Below are positions 21,107 to 30,710 of a stretch of 64,000 nucleotides of DNA, piece after piece (the first letter of the stretch is position 1; every line of letters starts with the position of its first letter). The DNA comes from Platanthera guangdongensis (taxonomy: Eukaryota > Streptophyta > Magnoliopsida > Asparagales > Orchidaceae), in assembly GCA_039583875.1 (NCBI GenBank), contig CM077162.1, positions 58,386,822-58,450,821 of the forward strand, given 5' to 3'. The translations under genes were made by a program, and so were the position numbers. Below the pieces are notes generated by a model, which worked only from the letters and a program-made list of their open reading frames with translations, had not been told where the DNA came from and did no database searches.

Positions 21107-22273
21107 ATGCATCGCCACCACCCTCACTCCACTACTTCCTCCTCCGAGCACCATGTGGATCCCGCCGCGGCGGAAGCCATGCTCCTTTTTGAGAACCCTA
21201 CCCAGCAGGATCGGAGCGATCGCCTACGCGCCAAACCCCTTGGCGTATTCCGCATCTTGGATTGGGCGATCCTCGCCACCTTTGGAGCTGTGGATTTGGT
21301 TCGAGAATTTCTATCCACCCCTGGATGGAGTTCCCTCTTCTCTATTTCAGAGCATGATTTCCTTGAGCTCACCGTCGAGTTCTTGGCGTCATTTGAGTTC
21401 CGTTGGGCGGTGAATGACGATTTCATCGTCTTTCGCATGGGTGGGGTGATGCATCAGCTCACCATCCGCCAACTCAATGTCGCTATGGGCTTTTGCTCGG
21501 AGGCCTTGTCCCAATCTCCCTCCTATCTCGATCTCCTTACTGATTTCCCTCTCGATGTCGCGTCCTACACCCCAAAGAAATATAAAGGCATCCACCTCAT
21601 ATCCCCCGCCTTACGCATTATCCATAACCTACTCTCCTTTACTATTTCTGGTCACGACGACAACCATGGGGTGGTGACTCGGGCAGATTTACTATATTTA
21701 TATAGTATGTTTTACCGAGCCTCACTAAACCTTGGTTATATGCTAGCAATTTTCTTGCGGCACCAAACTGAAAATGCGAGGTTGGGGTCGGTCCACGACG
21801 GGAACTTCATCACTTATCTCGCCAAGCAGATCGGTCTTTGGGATACTCTTCCGCGACTGAGCTGCATTCAGACGCTGCAAGTCATTCAGTTCCAGACTCT
21901 CAAGGCCCTCGGCTTAGCGTGGTGACGTGATGGTGAGTTTGAGGCTATCCCCCCAGCGGTCGGTGGCGGAGATCTTGATCTTGATTTTGGTGCCGGTACC
22001 AGCGGTGCTCCTCACTCTCCCCCAATTCTGCCACCTCCTATGCACTCTACCCCAGCGCCCGGTCCTTAAAACTATTGGGATCATCAATTTGTGTTGATTC
22101 ACACTCGCCTGGATCAGATGCAGACAAATTTTGACGACCGTTTTACTCAGTTTGATGCTCGCTTTGCCGCACTGGAGCAGAGTCACGCTTCTTCTGTGGC
22201 ACATATTACACGAGAGTTCACGGATCTGCGAACTCATTATCCTCCACGAGGGGATGCTAGCGATGAGGAATAG
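21107..22273 (+). pseudogene. Element C Athila-type extra ORF, two in-frame stops
   Basis: The ATG at 21107 begins a single frame of 389 codons to a TAG at 22273, broken only by TGA at 21923 and TAA at 22067. The central region (about residues 50-130: ILDWAILATFGAVDLVREFL, DFLELTVEFLASFEF, QLTIRQLNVAMGF) matches the general pattern of the Athila ORF-1 family, found downstream of pol in Athila elements. Residues 320-375 form a probable coiled coil (RLDQMQTNFDDRFTQFDARF), followed by an acidic end. I see no signal peptide or membrane segment, so 'envelope' is only a historical label. Possible role in particle or transcript control unknown. Confidence 0.75.
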
Positions 22274-24313
22274 TTCTTGTCTTTGGGGTTGTAGTCGGGT
22301 GTCATGTATCTTTTCTTTGTATCTTTTCTTTTCACTTGTCATGTATCTTTTATTTCTATTAAAAATATCAAAATTATGTTTTGCTTCAGTCATGTCTTAC
22401 AAGTACATTTTGGTGCTGATTTGACCTCTTCAGGGAAGTCTCCTTGCCTTTTCTTTATTTATTTTTCCATTGGGGACAATGCATTGTTTAAGTATGGGGG
22501 GAAATTTCTCAAACAAAACATAAAAAAATCATAAAATTTTTCAAAAAAATCATAAATTTTTTTTTTCAATTTTTCAATTTTATTTTTATTTAGTATTCAC
22601 AAAAATAGAAAAAACTTAAAAAAAGAACAAAAATATTAAAAAATTCCAATAAAAGTATAAAATCAAAATAAAATTTCTTAGAAAGGGACGTTTGAGATAT
22701 CACCCCATCTTACCTCCTAGTACCGGTGAGAGCCCTTCACAGGGTATACCTCAGGAAGTCTAAGAAATAACAAAAATTAGGGTTAATTTAAAAATTAGAG
22801 AAATCTTTATTTCTATATTTATTCACATGCGACATCCATAATATTCAACTTTTACATAATGTTTAGAAGATTTTGATGCTTTAATTGAATTTTGAAGATT
22901 GGATTAGAACTGTTGGCCATGTTATGTTTCTAGTTAAGTGCACATGTTTGTAGAATTAAAAATTCAGCATATAATTAGAATTTTTTTTCTAAATGCGTAT
23001 AAACAGTTTATTTTACTTTTATTTTGAAACCGGTATAATCTAAAACTAATTTAGTAGAGTGTGTAGAAGTTTACTAGAGAGATATTTTGCGCATCAAGAA
23101 AGAGGTATTCTTTCTCGAAGAAGAGCCAGAAATTGGAACAAAAATATTATTGGATTCGTCGATCCTCAAAAAAAGAAATCAGGGCCTAACTCCATTGCAT
23201 TGCCAGAATCCATGTTGTAATCTGATGAATTGATCAATTCATTTCTCTTTTTTCCGTGAAAGGTGGGACGAGGAACTAAATAATCTGGTCTTTCACAATA
23301 AAGTGATAGATGGAACTGCTATGAAACGACTTATTAGCAGATTAATAGATCATTTCGGAATGGTGTTTAGAACTTGCCCTCTAGATATTCTCAAGACTTT
23401 GCATAGGATAAACTTATTAGCATAAATATGATTTAGGCACTTTTTTGGCAAGTTTGAGCCTTTGCACCCTCACCTAACGTTTTATCTTTGCTAAGCCAAT
23501 TTGAGCCTATACCCTTCCTTTTGTTTTAGCTCCACCAACATTTTACCAAAGCCTAAAAAGCATCCTAATTACACACCTAAGACCGAGCTTGAAATAATAT
23601 ATACAAAAACAGTTTATGAGTGATTAGGAGCCAATCTATTTTGGTGGCTAATTGAGAAGAGTTGTTTTATTTTTCCTTCCTCCTCAAAAAAGAGAAAAAA
23701 ATATAGATAAAAAAATGAAAATAAATAGAGAAAGTTGAAAAATCTTCAACATGTTAAGAAAAATAAACAAAGGGATTTAGGAATTGGCGGAGTTCTTCAA
23801 TTTAATTTTTTTTGTGCAAGCTCTTATTAGGTTTTGGTGTGTCTACCCATCATTTTTATCTTTGATTTTCCAAAACAAACAAAAAAAACCTAAGCATACA
23901 TTTCAACCTAGCCCTACTGATTTGTGCTTATAAGTTAAACTAGTGTCGTGGCGAGAGTGTGAAAGGGCAAGCCTATGGCCATCGACATTGATGGATTTCT
24001 TTGGAGGGTATCTTGATCTTCGATTTGTGCAATGTTATCTTAATAAGCACGTTATTTCCTCCCTAAATGTGATTTTAAGATTTACCGAGTTTTCATTTTT
24101 GAAGTAAAAATAATAAGTGAAAACACATTCTAGAAAAGTAAAAACTAATTTGTATGCTGAGTAGGTTTTTCTATAAAAATAACTACGCACATAGGCATAA
24201 GACTTCGCATTCTACTCCTTAGGTTCAATTTTCTTTTTTTGCGTTAAAACTTTTCTACTCCTTATGAAAAGTTGTTTACTCGGGATGAGCAAACGAGTAA
24301 GTATGAGGGTATT
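22274..24313 (+). other. Element C 3' region: AT-rich, internal PPT-like motif, plastid fragment, terminal PPT
   Basis: About 2 kb without a gene. TTGGGGACAATG and TTTAAGTATGGGGGG at 22470-22501 repeat in element E (57637-57670). After a poly-A/T-rich stretch (22500-22680) and weakly structured AT-rich DNA lies a plastid-like insert (23279-23362, possibly from about 23080). The terminal polypurine tract, GTAAGTATGAGGGTATT, is at 24297-24313 just before the LTR. No promoter or open frame stands out. Confidence 0.6.
23279..23362 (+). pseudogene. rpoC2: Nuclear fragment of plastid rpoC2 (5' end)
   Basis: Plus-strand translation of these bases gives [15 protein letters not shown] and then [12 protein letters not shown], which I recognise as the N-terminal segment of the plastid RNA polymerase beta'' subunit. 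Similarity stops after the codon for GM, replaced by unrelated sequence. The first residues of rpoC2 are also not recognisable. Upstream, 23080-23230 has a 50-codon open frame (EVFFLEEEPEIGTKILL...) that I could not assign; it may be organellar too. A short non-functional plastid-to-nucleus transfer, carried inside element C. Confidence 0.8.
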
Positions 24314-25489
24314 TGATAACTATAATTTTATCCATAATTTTATCTATTTTTATTTAATAATTAATTAGATTATAATTATATTTTATGAATTTATTATCTA
24401 ATTTCTTTAATTTCTTATTTTAGGTTCAATCTGGGCTGCAGATTTCAATATGGAGTTTACAGGATTAATCAGGAGACAAAGCTGGATAAAGCTGAAAAAA
24501 TGCAAAGTACGCGCCCTGGTCACGGGCGTGACTGCCAGGTCACGAGCGTGACAGACAGGTGTGACCCTGGCTAGTGCTCCAAAGTTCATTGCCACGTCAG
24601 TTAAAATTGCACGCCCATTAGTCACGAGCTTGACCATTCTGACTCGGGCGTGTCAACCAGGCGTGATACGCAAATGACGATCCAGGCCTCCACTCCACGT
24701 CAGTTTAGAGTTACACGCCTGGTCATGGGCGTGACCTATTTGTCACGGGCATGACTGCGAGCCGTGACATCCAGGTGTGTCAAAGTTAATGCAGCAGTTT
24801 CAAGACCTAGCGGTTTTTGCCCTACACGCCCTTGGTCACGGGCGTGACCACGGGCGTGAACCTTCCAACAACGGCCAGAATTACTCTTGTTGTTTCTGCT
24901 TCTCGCCGTTTCCAGCAACCGACATGACACGCCCTAGGTCACGGGCGTGACCTAGTTGCGTGACCCGCCAATTAATGATTTTTGGCAATTTCGCGCCAAC
25001 GTTCCCCGGACTTGAAGGTGATGGTTCCGAACCTTACACGCCCATGGTCACGGGTGTGACCTTGGGGCGTGTCCCTCTAGCAAACTTACCTATAAATTCC
25101 AGTCAATTACAGAAGCTAAGAAGGAGATTTTGGGAGCTTTAGTTCTGTTTTCTTTACTTTATTTCGTGCATTTTCAATTCATAGTGTAACTTTTTATTTC
25201 AGTCTTTTTTTATAATCACGTCTCTCTTCAACCTTTCATGTAATTCTCCCATCATGATGAGTAGCTAATTTCCAATTAGCACTTGATCATGATGAACTTT
25301 GGAATGGAATAAATTTCTTCTTTTTGTCTCAAATTATTAAGCACTCTATTTTTATATATTTCGGTTTATCTTTGATTATAATTTCATTGAATTCATAAGT
25401 TTCAAATTATGTTTATTCGATCTTAAATCTGTATCCTATATTTACCGAGAGGTTATGGATACGAGTACATCACTCAAGGATAAAGAGAG
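24314..25489 (+). repeat. Element C 3' LTR, first part, with palindrome array and TATA box
   Basis: Starts TGATAACTATAATTTT after the polypurine tract. From about 24510 to 25080 it carries about ten GTCACGGGCGTGAC-type palindromes, then TATAAATT at 25091-25098 (probable promoter). At 25485-25489 (GAGAG) it is interrupted by element B and continues at 37561. Confidence 0.82.
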
Positions 25490-26999
25490 TGAAAGTGCAG
25501 CTAGATCTGATATACTCTAGAGGGGGGTGAATAGAGTATATGGTGCTTTGAAACTTTTTACAATAATTGTTGTAATAAGAGTGAGCAGGGAAGCAGTTGA
25601 AAATCTAATCACATAACTAAACTATACAAAAACTAATCACAGAAAAATCAAGGCCAGAAACAAACATAAAGACAAGCAAAACCAGAGGACACAAGGAAAT
25701 ATAGTGGTTCCCCTAAACTTGGGTACATCCACTCTTCTACCACCCTAGGTAGGAATCCACTGCAGGATGAGTTGATCATGTGTCCTGGGCACCAATGAGC
25801 TTTTGATAAGGTGCTCAAAAACCAAATCAGATTTTTTGATCAGGTGTCTTGCTACCAATGAGCTTTTGACAAGGTGCTCAAAAACCAAGCTCAAACTTTT
25901 GAAGAGAGCTTGAGAAACCCTTTACAGAGAGGGGGTGAGAGAGTGATGGAAGTCTTCTCTTTCTCAAACAACTGAGAAGACTATGTGGATTGTTGATGTC
26001 AAAGCTCCCCCTGAATCCTTGAGATCTTCAGGAAGAAAAGCTTTGCTGAGGGTGATAGGCCTTCAAAGATTGAACTCCAGCAATAGATGATTTCAGCAAT
26101 GACTGAAATGTTGAATGTCTGGAGTCTTGAAAGTATGTTGGCCTTGAACACTTTGAAACTAAAGAGATCTGAAGATTTCTGAAAAGATTGATCTCCTTGG
26201 ATGAGTGTTCTTGAGAATTCTTTGAGACAGAAGATTTTGTTAAAGATTATTGATGTCTGTCTGTGTGTTTGTAAAACTGTAATCTGTCTCAGAGATTCAA
26301 AAAATTCATCTCTTTTATTCTCTGATACTGAACAAAACATTCTCTCTGAGAAGAATAGCCATTGGCCAGCATTAATGGCATCCTTAATTGCAGAATCTCT
26401 TCAAGAGGAAAGTCCATAGAAATATTTCTTGAAACTTGGTCCAGAAATGAATGAAAACGGCTAGGAAATCTCTGAATTAATTGCAGAATAACTCCTTAAC
26501 TGATTTGAATTTGAATCTAGAAACATCCTTGAAGTTATCTGAAATCGTCGAACTGAGCTCTGCTATCGTCGAACTGAGCTCAGCGATCTGGAAATTTACA
26601 GCCGCAAAATATCGTCGATCTGAGCTCAAAGATCGTCGAACTGAGCTCAGAGATAAAGATCCAAAGCAGAGTCAAGATCGTCGACCTGAGCTCACCGATC
26701 GTCGAACTGAGTTCGACGATATGATGAAGTTGAGCTCAGCGATTGTCGAATGGAGTTCGACGATCTGTCGAAGTTGAGCTAGACGATCGTCGATCGGAGT
26801 TCGATGAATCGTCGTGCTGAGCTCAACGGTATGACTTAGTCTCCAAAAACAAATCTTGTTCTTCAGGGCAGCTTCCAAACCTAGACTTCTAACCCTTAGA
26901 CTCAATTCTAATTGACCTATTGAGCTATACAGGAGGTCAAGCATTGATTCCTAGAGACATAGTGATCCTGACCCAAATTAGTAATAGGGTGTTTCAACA
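25490..26999 (-). repeat. Element B 3' LTR with ATCGTCGA/TCGACGAT array
   Basis: Begins TGAAAGTGCAGCTAG and ends TGTTTCAACA (plus strand). The array at about 26540-26835 consists of GATCGTCGA and GTTCGACGAT half-sites separated by ACTGAGCTCAG-like spacers. A small hairpin, ATATACTCTAGAG...GTGAATAGAGTATAT, sits at the PBS-side end (25508-25543). Confidence 0.92.
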
Positions 27000-27014
27000 A
27001 TCTCCCCCTATTTG
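27000..27014 (-). other. Element B polypurine tract
   Basis: The minus strand reads CCAAATAGGGGGAGAT next to the 3' LTR, identical in core to element A. Confidence 0.88.
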
Positions 27015-27166
27015 GGTTAGGATTACTATTTACAAACTTTGGAAAAATTTAATAACAACATACAAGCAGCAAAACAGAAAAACAACAAGCTAGACATTGC
27101 AGAACCACAGAGATATATAACATCATCCAGATAGTCAGAAAACACAGAGAATGTCACCTTACATTA

Positions 27167-30100
27167 TCATTTCTTTTCCTTGCCCTTAACAAGTTTGATT
27201 TCTCTGTTAGCATTGAGGGCTTCCTTCTTTGATCTGGTATCATCTGCTGCACCTAAAGATGTTTGCTGTTTAGGCCTGGGAACCACAGCTTCAGGATGTA
27301 ATTCCATATACCTGTCAGAATCAAAGAACTTGCTTGATGCATATCTCTCTAGCTCTTTCTTTCTTTGTTCAGACATTGTTGAGATATTAGATGAATCTAT
27401 TCCTTGCTCTCTAGCCTTTTTGATCTGATCCAGTGCAGCTAGTTCTTTTAATCTTGCAGTCCAAGCAGCTGGATTGTTCTCAGGATCCTCAAAAGGTACA
27501 GGTGGCTCATATCTGTTAGAGGGATTGTCTTGAGAAGGTCTGGAAGACACAGTTTCTTTCAATTTGTAGGGAAAAGGACCAGATGTTGTATCAGATGAAA
27601 TTTGTCCTCCCCTGGAATATGGGTGTTGCCTGGAGTAACCTTTGGAGTAGACTTGGATATCTCTTTGATTTCCACTGTATCCTCCTCTCCTGGATTGAGA
27701 TCCCCTAGATTGGCTTCCCCTATTATAAGATCTAGCATGAGGCTGATAGGGAGCCTGACTTCTGGCTGGGGGTTGAGCAGCAGAGCTTCCACCTGCACCT
27801 GCATCAGGAGGAGGTGGTGGAGGAGGATGAGAGTGTTGGAATTGGGAGGAACCCTTCTCATATTTTCTCTTCTTTTTCATTGCCTTCAGTTGGTTCTTGG
27901 AGTACTGCATCCAGTGCTCAGAAATAGGGCAGTCATGTAGAATGTAGTATGGAATATCATTGTTGTCTTTGACCTTAGCAGGAGGTACTCTCTTCATAGC
28001 TTTGCTCCTTGCCTTTCTTTTCCTGGCAATGGTAGCAGAAGAGTCATCAGAGTCTGTTCTAAATTCATCACTTTCAGAACTCTGGTCATCATAAAGAGCA
28101 TCAATTTTCTTCATCAGATCCTTCTTGAGCTGTACAGAAGCAGATGTGGTAGCAGATGGTGTAGCAGCAGTTGTTGAAGCAGAAGCAGAACTGACAGCAG
28201 CAGATACAGTAGAGGCAGTAACAACAACAACAGCAACAGTAGGCTCTGGAGAGGTGGCAGCAGCAACAACTTCACTAACAACAGCATTAACAGGAGGAAT
28301 ATCATCAGAAACTGCAGAAGGCTCAAATTCAGGTGCCTCTGACATAAGAATTTCCTTGGAAATAGGCTCAATAGCAATGACAGAAACTTCAGCAGCAGTA
28401 TCAGAAGGTTCAGCAGCAGTATCAACATTTTCAGCAGCAGCATACACTGAATTGACAAAGGAGGTGATAATGCTTGGGTCACAGCAAGAAAATGGCACAA
28501 GTGCCTTGGATAGATCCTCTAAAGGCTGGACAACATTGACCTCTGGCAGACAGCTGAAGTAAAACTGATTAAAATTTGATAGCAAAGACCTGAGGTCTAT
28601 TGCAAGGACTGCAGCAGGAGGACTTGCTGCTTGAGGCACAGCAACAGCAGCAAAAGCAGAAGCAGAAGAAGCAGCAGTAACAGCAGCAGCAGACAGGCTT
28701 ACAGAAACAGCAGCAGCAGCATGAAGACTCACTTCATAGGGCATCTCCCCCTGCCTAGATTCAGACAAGTCTGGATCAAGGCACACTGCTGTAGGGGCTG
28801 CCTGAGGGAATAGGGAAGAGAGCCTGACAGAGAGAGCTGCCACTGACAGGTGTAGTGGAGCCAAGGAGGTCTCCAACAGAAGAGAGAGCCTGGGGGCAAG
28901 AAACTCATACAACCTGTCAGCAAGGGCTGGGAGGTCTACTTGCTCAAGGGTGACTGGAGCAGAGGTAGAAGATAGAGGAGCAGCTGATGGTGAAGGTATT
29001 GGAGAGCTGGAGAATGGTGGAAGGGATGGCTGAGGTGTTGGTAAGGTGGAGATGGAGGACAGTGGGATGGAGATAGATGGGGTGAATGTTGGTTGGTCAA
29101 TGATTTGGTGTAGAAGGTCTTGAAAGGAAGTGGAGGATGAGGGTAGCTCAGGAGGAGAGGATGGTGAATCATCCATAAAGGAATCATCAATGAGGGTGAA
29201 GGATGGATGAGAGGGTGATGAAGTGACATCTGGTGGAGGGTAGGAGAATAATGGATGGAATTGTTCTTCTGATGTTGGAAGAATAGGTACTGGAGATGGT
29301 GTGGATGTTGGAGAGGGGCTGGATATGATGATGGTGGATGGAGTTGGGATGGTAGATGGTATGGGAAGGGATGGAATTGGAGGAGGAGGAGGAGAGGCAA
29401 CAACAGCAGGCAGGTCATCTGCAGGGGCAGAGACCTGTGGAGAAGTGACTTTTAGAGTCCTTGTGCCTGAAGGAGTGCTGGAGGAGGGCCTGCTGGGCTT
29501 GCTGATTTGTCTGTCCCACTTTCCAAAGAGGGCACAAGACAGTCTCTTGGAAGCATTTATATGGATTCCAGAGGAGACCAGCAAAGCAGGGCACCTGTGC
29601 TGTAGAAACACCCCAATGATCCTTTCAAAGTTTACAAAACTTTTGTTGATTTTCTTTTTGATAAGGTCAAAGAACACTTCTCCCCAATTCAGATTTTTTC
29701 TGTCCACAAGAGCTCCCATGAGGCAGAGCTGATACCTTGAAATTGTATCATGGGCAGAGTGCTTAGCCAGTAGCACTTTCCCAACAACATCTGCCATAAA
29801 TCTGTATTCCACAGATAGGTTCCTTTTAAAGAGCTTGCTAGGGTTTCCCTCTGAATGACCCATTCTGGCAAGCAGTGCAGAATACTCTTCTCCAGATAAG
29901 TCAGCAGTATCTTCACCATTCCTCAACTCAAAAACTTCTGTTAAAATTGCTGGGGTTAAGGGTACCTGAGTTCCAGATATAGACCCAACAATGGTGTTGT
30001 TATCTTGATTGAGGGCAGTGTAGACCCACTCCTTTATCTCATCAGATGCCAGCTTGATCCTTGTGGTCATTATTGCAGTCAGGTTCTGCTCTTTGAATAA

Positions 30101-30208
30101 CCCCAGGATATCCTGAAAAGCCTGGTCAGTTGTGCTGAATGATTCCATGTCAATATCGAAACCAGCATCAAACTTCATGGCAGCAAGAACAGCAACATAC
30201 ACGGCCAT
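27167..30208 (-). CDS. Element B extra ORF downstream of pol, intact, 1013 codons
   Basis: The first ATG is at 30206-30208 (MAVYVAVLAAMKF); a second candidate start is MESFSTTD about 20 codons later. Residues about 20-260 form a globular domain shared with the extra ORF of element A (MADVVGKVLLAKHSAHDTIS, NLNWGEVFFDLIKKK, LSCALFGKWDRQ), resembling the 'putative plant transposon protein' family. Residues about 260-500 are very rich in Pro/Ser/Thr, 520-760 are Ala/Val/Ser-rich low complexity, and the C-terminal about 250 residues are basic with an Arg/Gly/Ser/Tyr-rich patch (RGSQSRGSQSRRGGYSG) that could bind RNA. No clear membrane anchor beyond a short hydrophobic N-terminus. It lies between a palindrome-array spacer and the polypurine tract. 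Function unknown; an open frame of this length suggests recent activity. Confidence 0.82.
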   Translation of the reverse strand: MAVYVAVLAAMKFDAGFDIDMESFSTTDQAFQDILGLFKEQNLTAIMTTRIKLASDEIKEWVYTALNQDNNTIVGSISGTQVPLTPAILTEVFELRNGEDTADLSGEEYSALLARMGHSEGNPSKLFKRNLSVEYRFMADVVGKVLLAKHSAHDTISRYQLCLMGALVDRKNLNWGEVFFDLIKKKINKSFVNFERIIGVFLQHRCPALLVSSGIHINASKRLSCALFGKWDRQISKPSRPSSSTPSGTRTLKVTSPQVSAPADDLPAVVASPPPPPIPSLPIPSTIPTPSTIIISSPSPTSTPSPVPILPTSEEQFHPLFSYPPPDVTSSPSHPSFTLIDDSFMDDSPSSPPELPSSSTSFQDLLHQIIDQPTFTPSISIPLSSISTLPTPQPSLPPFSSSPIPSPSAAPLSSTSAPVTLEQVDLPALADRLYEFLAPRLSLLLETSLAPLHLSVAALSVRLSSLFPQAAPTAVCLDPDLSESRQGEMPYEVSLHAAAAVSVSLSAAAVTAASSASAFAAVAVPQAASPPAAVLAIDLRSLLSNFNQFYFSCLPEVNVVQPLEDLSKALVPFSCCDPSIITSFVNSVYAAAENVDTAAEPSDTAAEVSVIAIEPISKEILMSEAPEFEPSAVSDDIPPVNAVVSEVVAAATSPEPTVAVVVVTASTVSAAVSSASASTTAATPSATTSASVQLKKDLMKKIDALYDDQSSESDEFRTDSDDSSATIARKRKARSKAMKRVPPAKVKDNNDIPYYILHDCPISEHWMQYSKNQLKAMKKKRKYEKGSSQFQHSHPPPPPPPDAGAGGSSAAQPPARSQAPYQPHARSYNRGSQSRGSQSRRGGYSGNQRDIQVYSKGYSRQHPYSRGGQISSDTTSGPFPYKLKETVSSRPSQDNPSNRYEPPVPFEDPENNPAAWTARLKELAALDQIKKAREQGIDSSNISTMSEQRKKELERYASSKFFDSDRYMELHPEAVVPRPKQQTSLGAADDTRSKKEALNANREIKLVKGKEKK

Positions 30209-30710
30209 GAGTACCTGCAAAACTTCAACAAACAAAACGACCAAGTGTAGAACTGTTTGGAGGGAAAGAAAATTCTTTCAGAGAAATCGAAAGCGCAAAG
30301 GAGAACGACGGCGAAAAATGAATTTTATATTAGGGTTCGACGCAGAATTGGAAAGATCGTTGAACTCAGTTCGACGATCGAGGCTTCTAAAGGAATCTGA
30401 AGAGTCTTCAACATCGTCGATCTCCGTTCGACGATATTGGAGAGCGTCGAGCTCCGTTCGACGATCGTTCAGAGAACAAAATCGTCGAGCGTCGTTCGAC
30501 GATCGTTGACCGGAAGAGATAGTTCATACTATCTGAGAGACGCTGAACTCAGTTCGACGATTTCGGAAATCGTCGATCTCCGTTCGACGATCTTGGGGCA
30601 AATCGTCGAGCGCAGTTCAGAGACCAGAAATACACTCTAGACACTAAGAAAAATCAGAATGTTTGCCTAGTCTTGGTCAATTTTTAAGCTTTCAAAATCT
30701 TGGATATTAT
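30209..30710 (-). promoter_or_regulatory. Element B spacer: ATCGTCGA array plus TATA-like box before the extra ORF
   Basis: Between the end of pol and the extra ORF. At 30345-30625 lie about eight near-palindromic pairs of ATCGTCGA(A) and (T)TCGACGAT, the motif of the LTR array. The minus strand then reads TATAAAAT (30322-30329), and the ATG is about 115 bp further on. A T-rich tract ending TTTTGCAG (about 30218-30211) just before the ATG looks like a splice acceptor, an alternative route of expression. Inference from layout only. Confidence 0.55.

Noticed and set aside
23080..23231. Assignment of the 50-codon frame EVFFLEEEPEIGTKILL to a named plastid gene
   Set aside because: I could not match it to any plastid gene with confidence; only the rpoC2 part is called.
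27597..29732. Plus-strand and alternative minus-strand frames opposite the B extra ORF, including Leu- and Pro-rich frames
   Set aside because: Shadows of the long low-complexity ORF on the other frames; composition follows the GC-skewed repeats.
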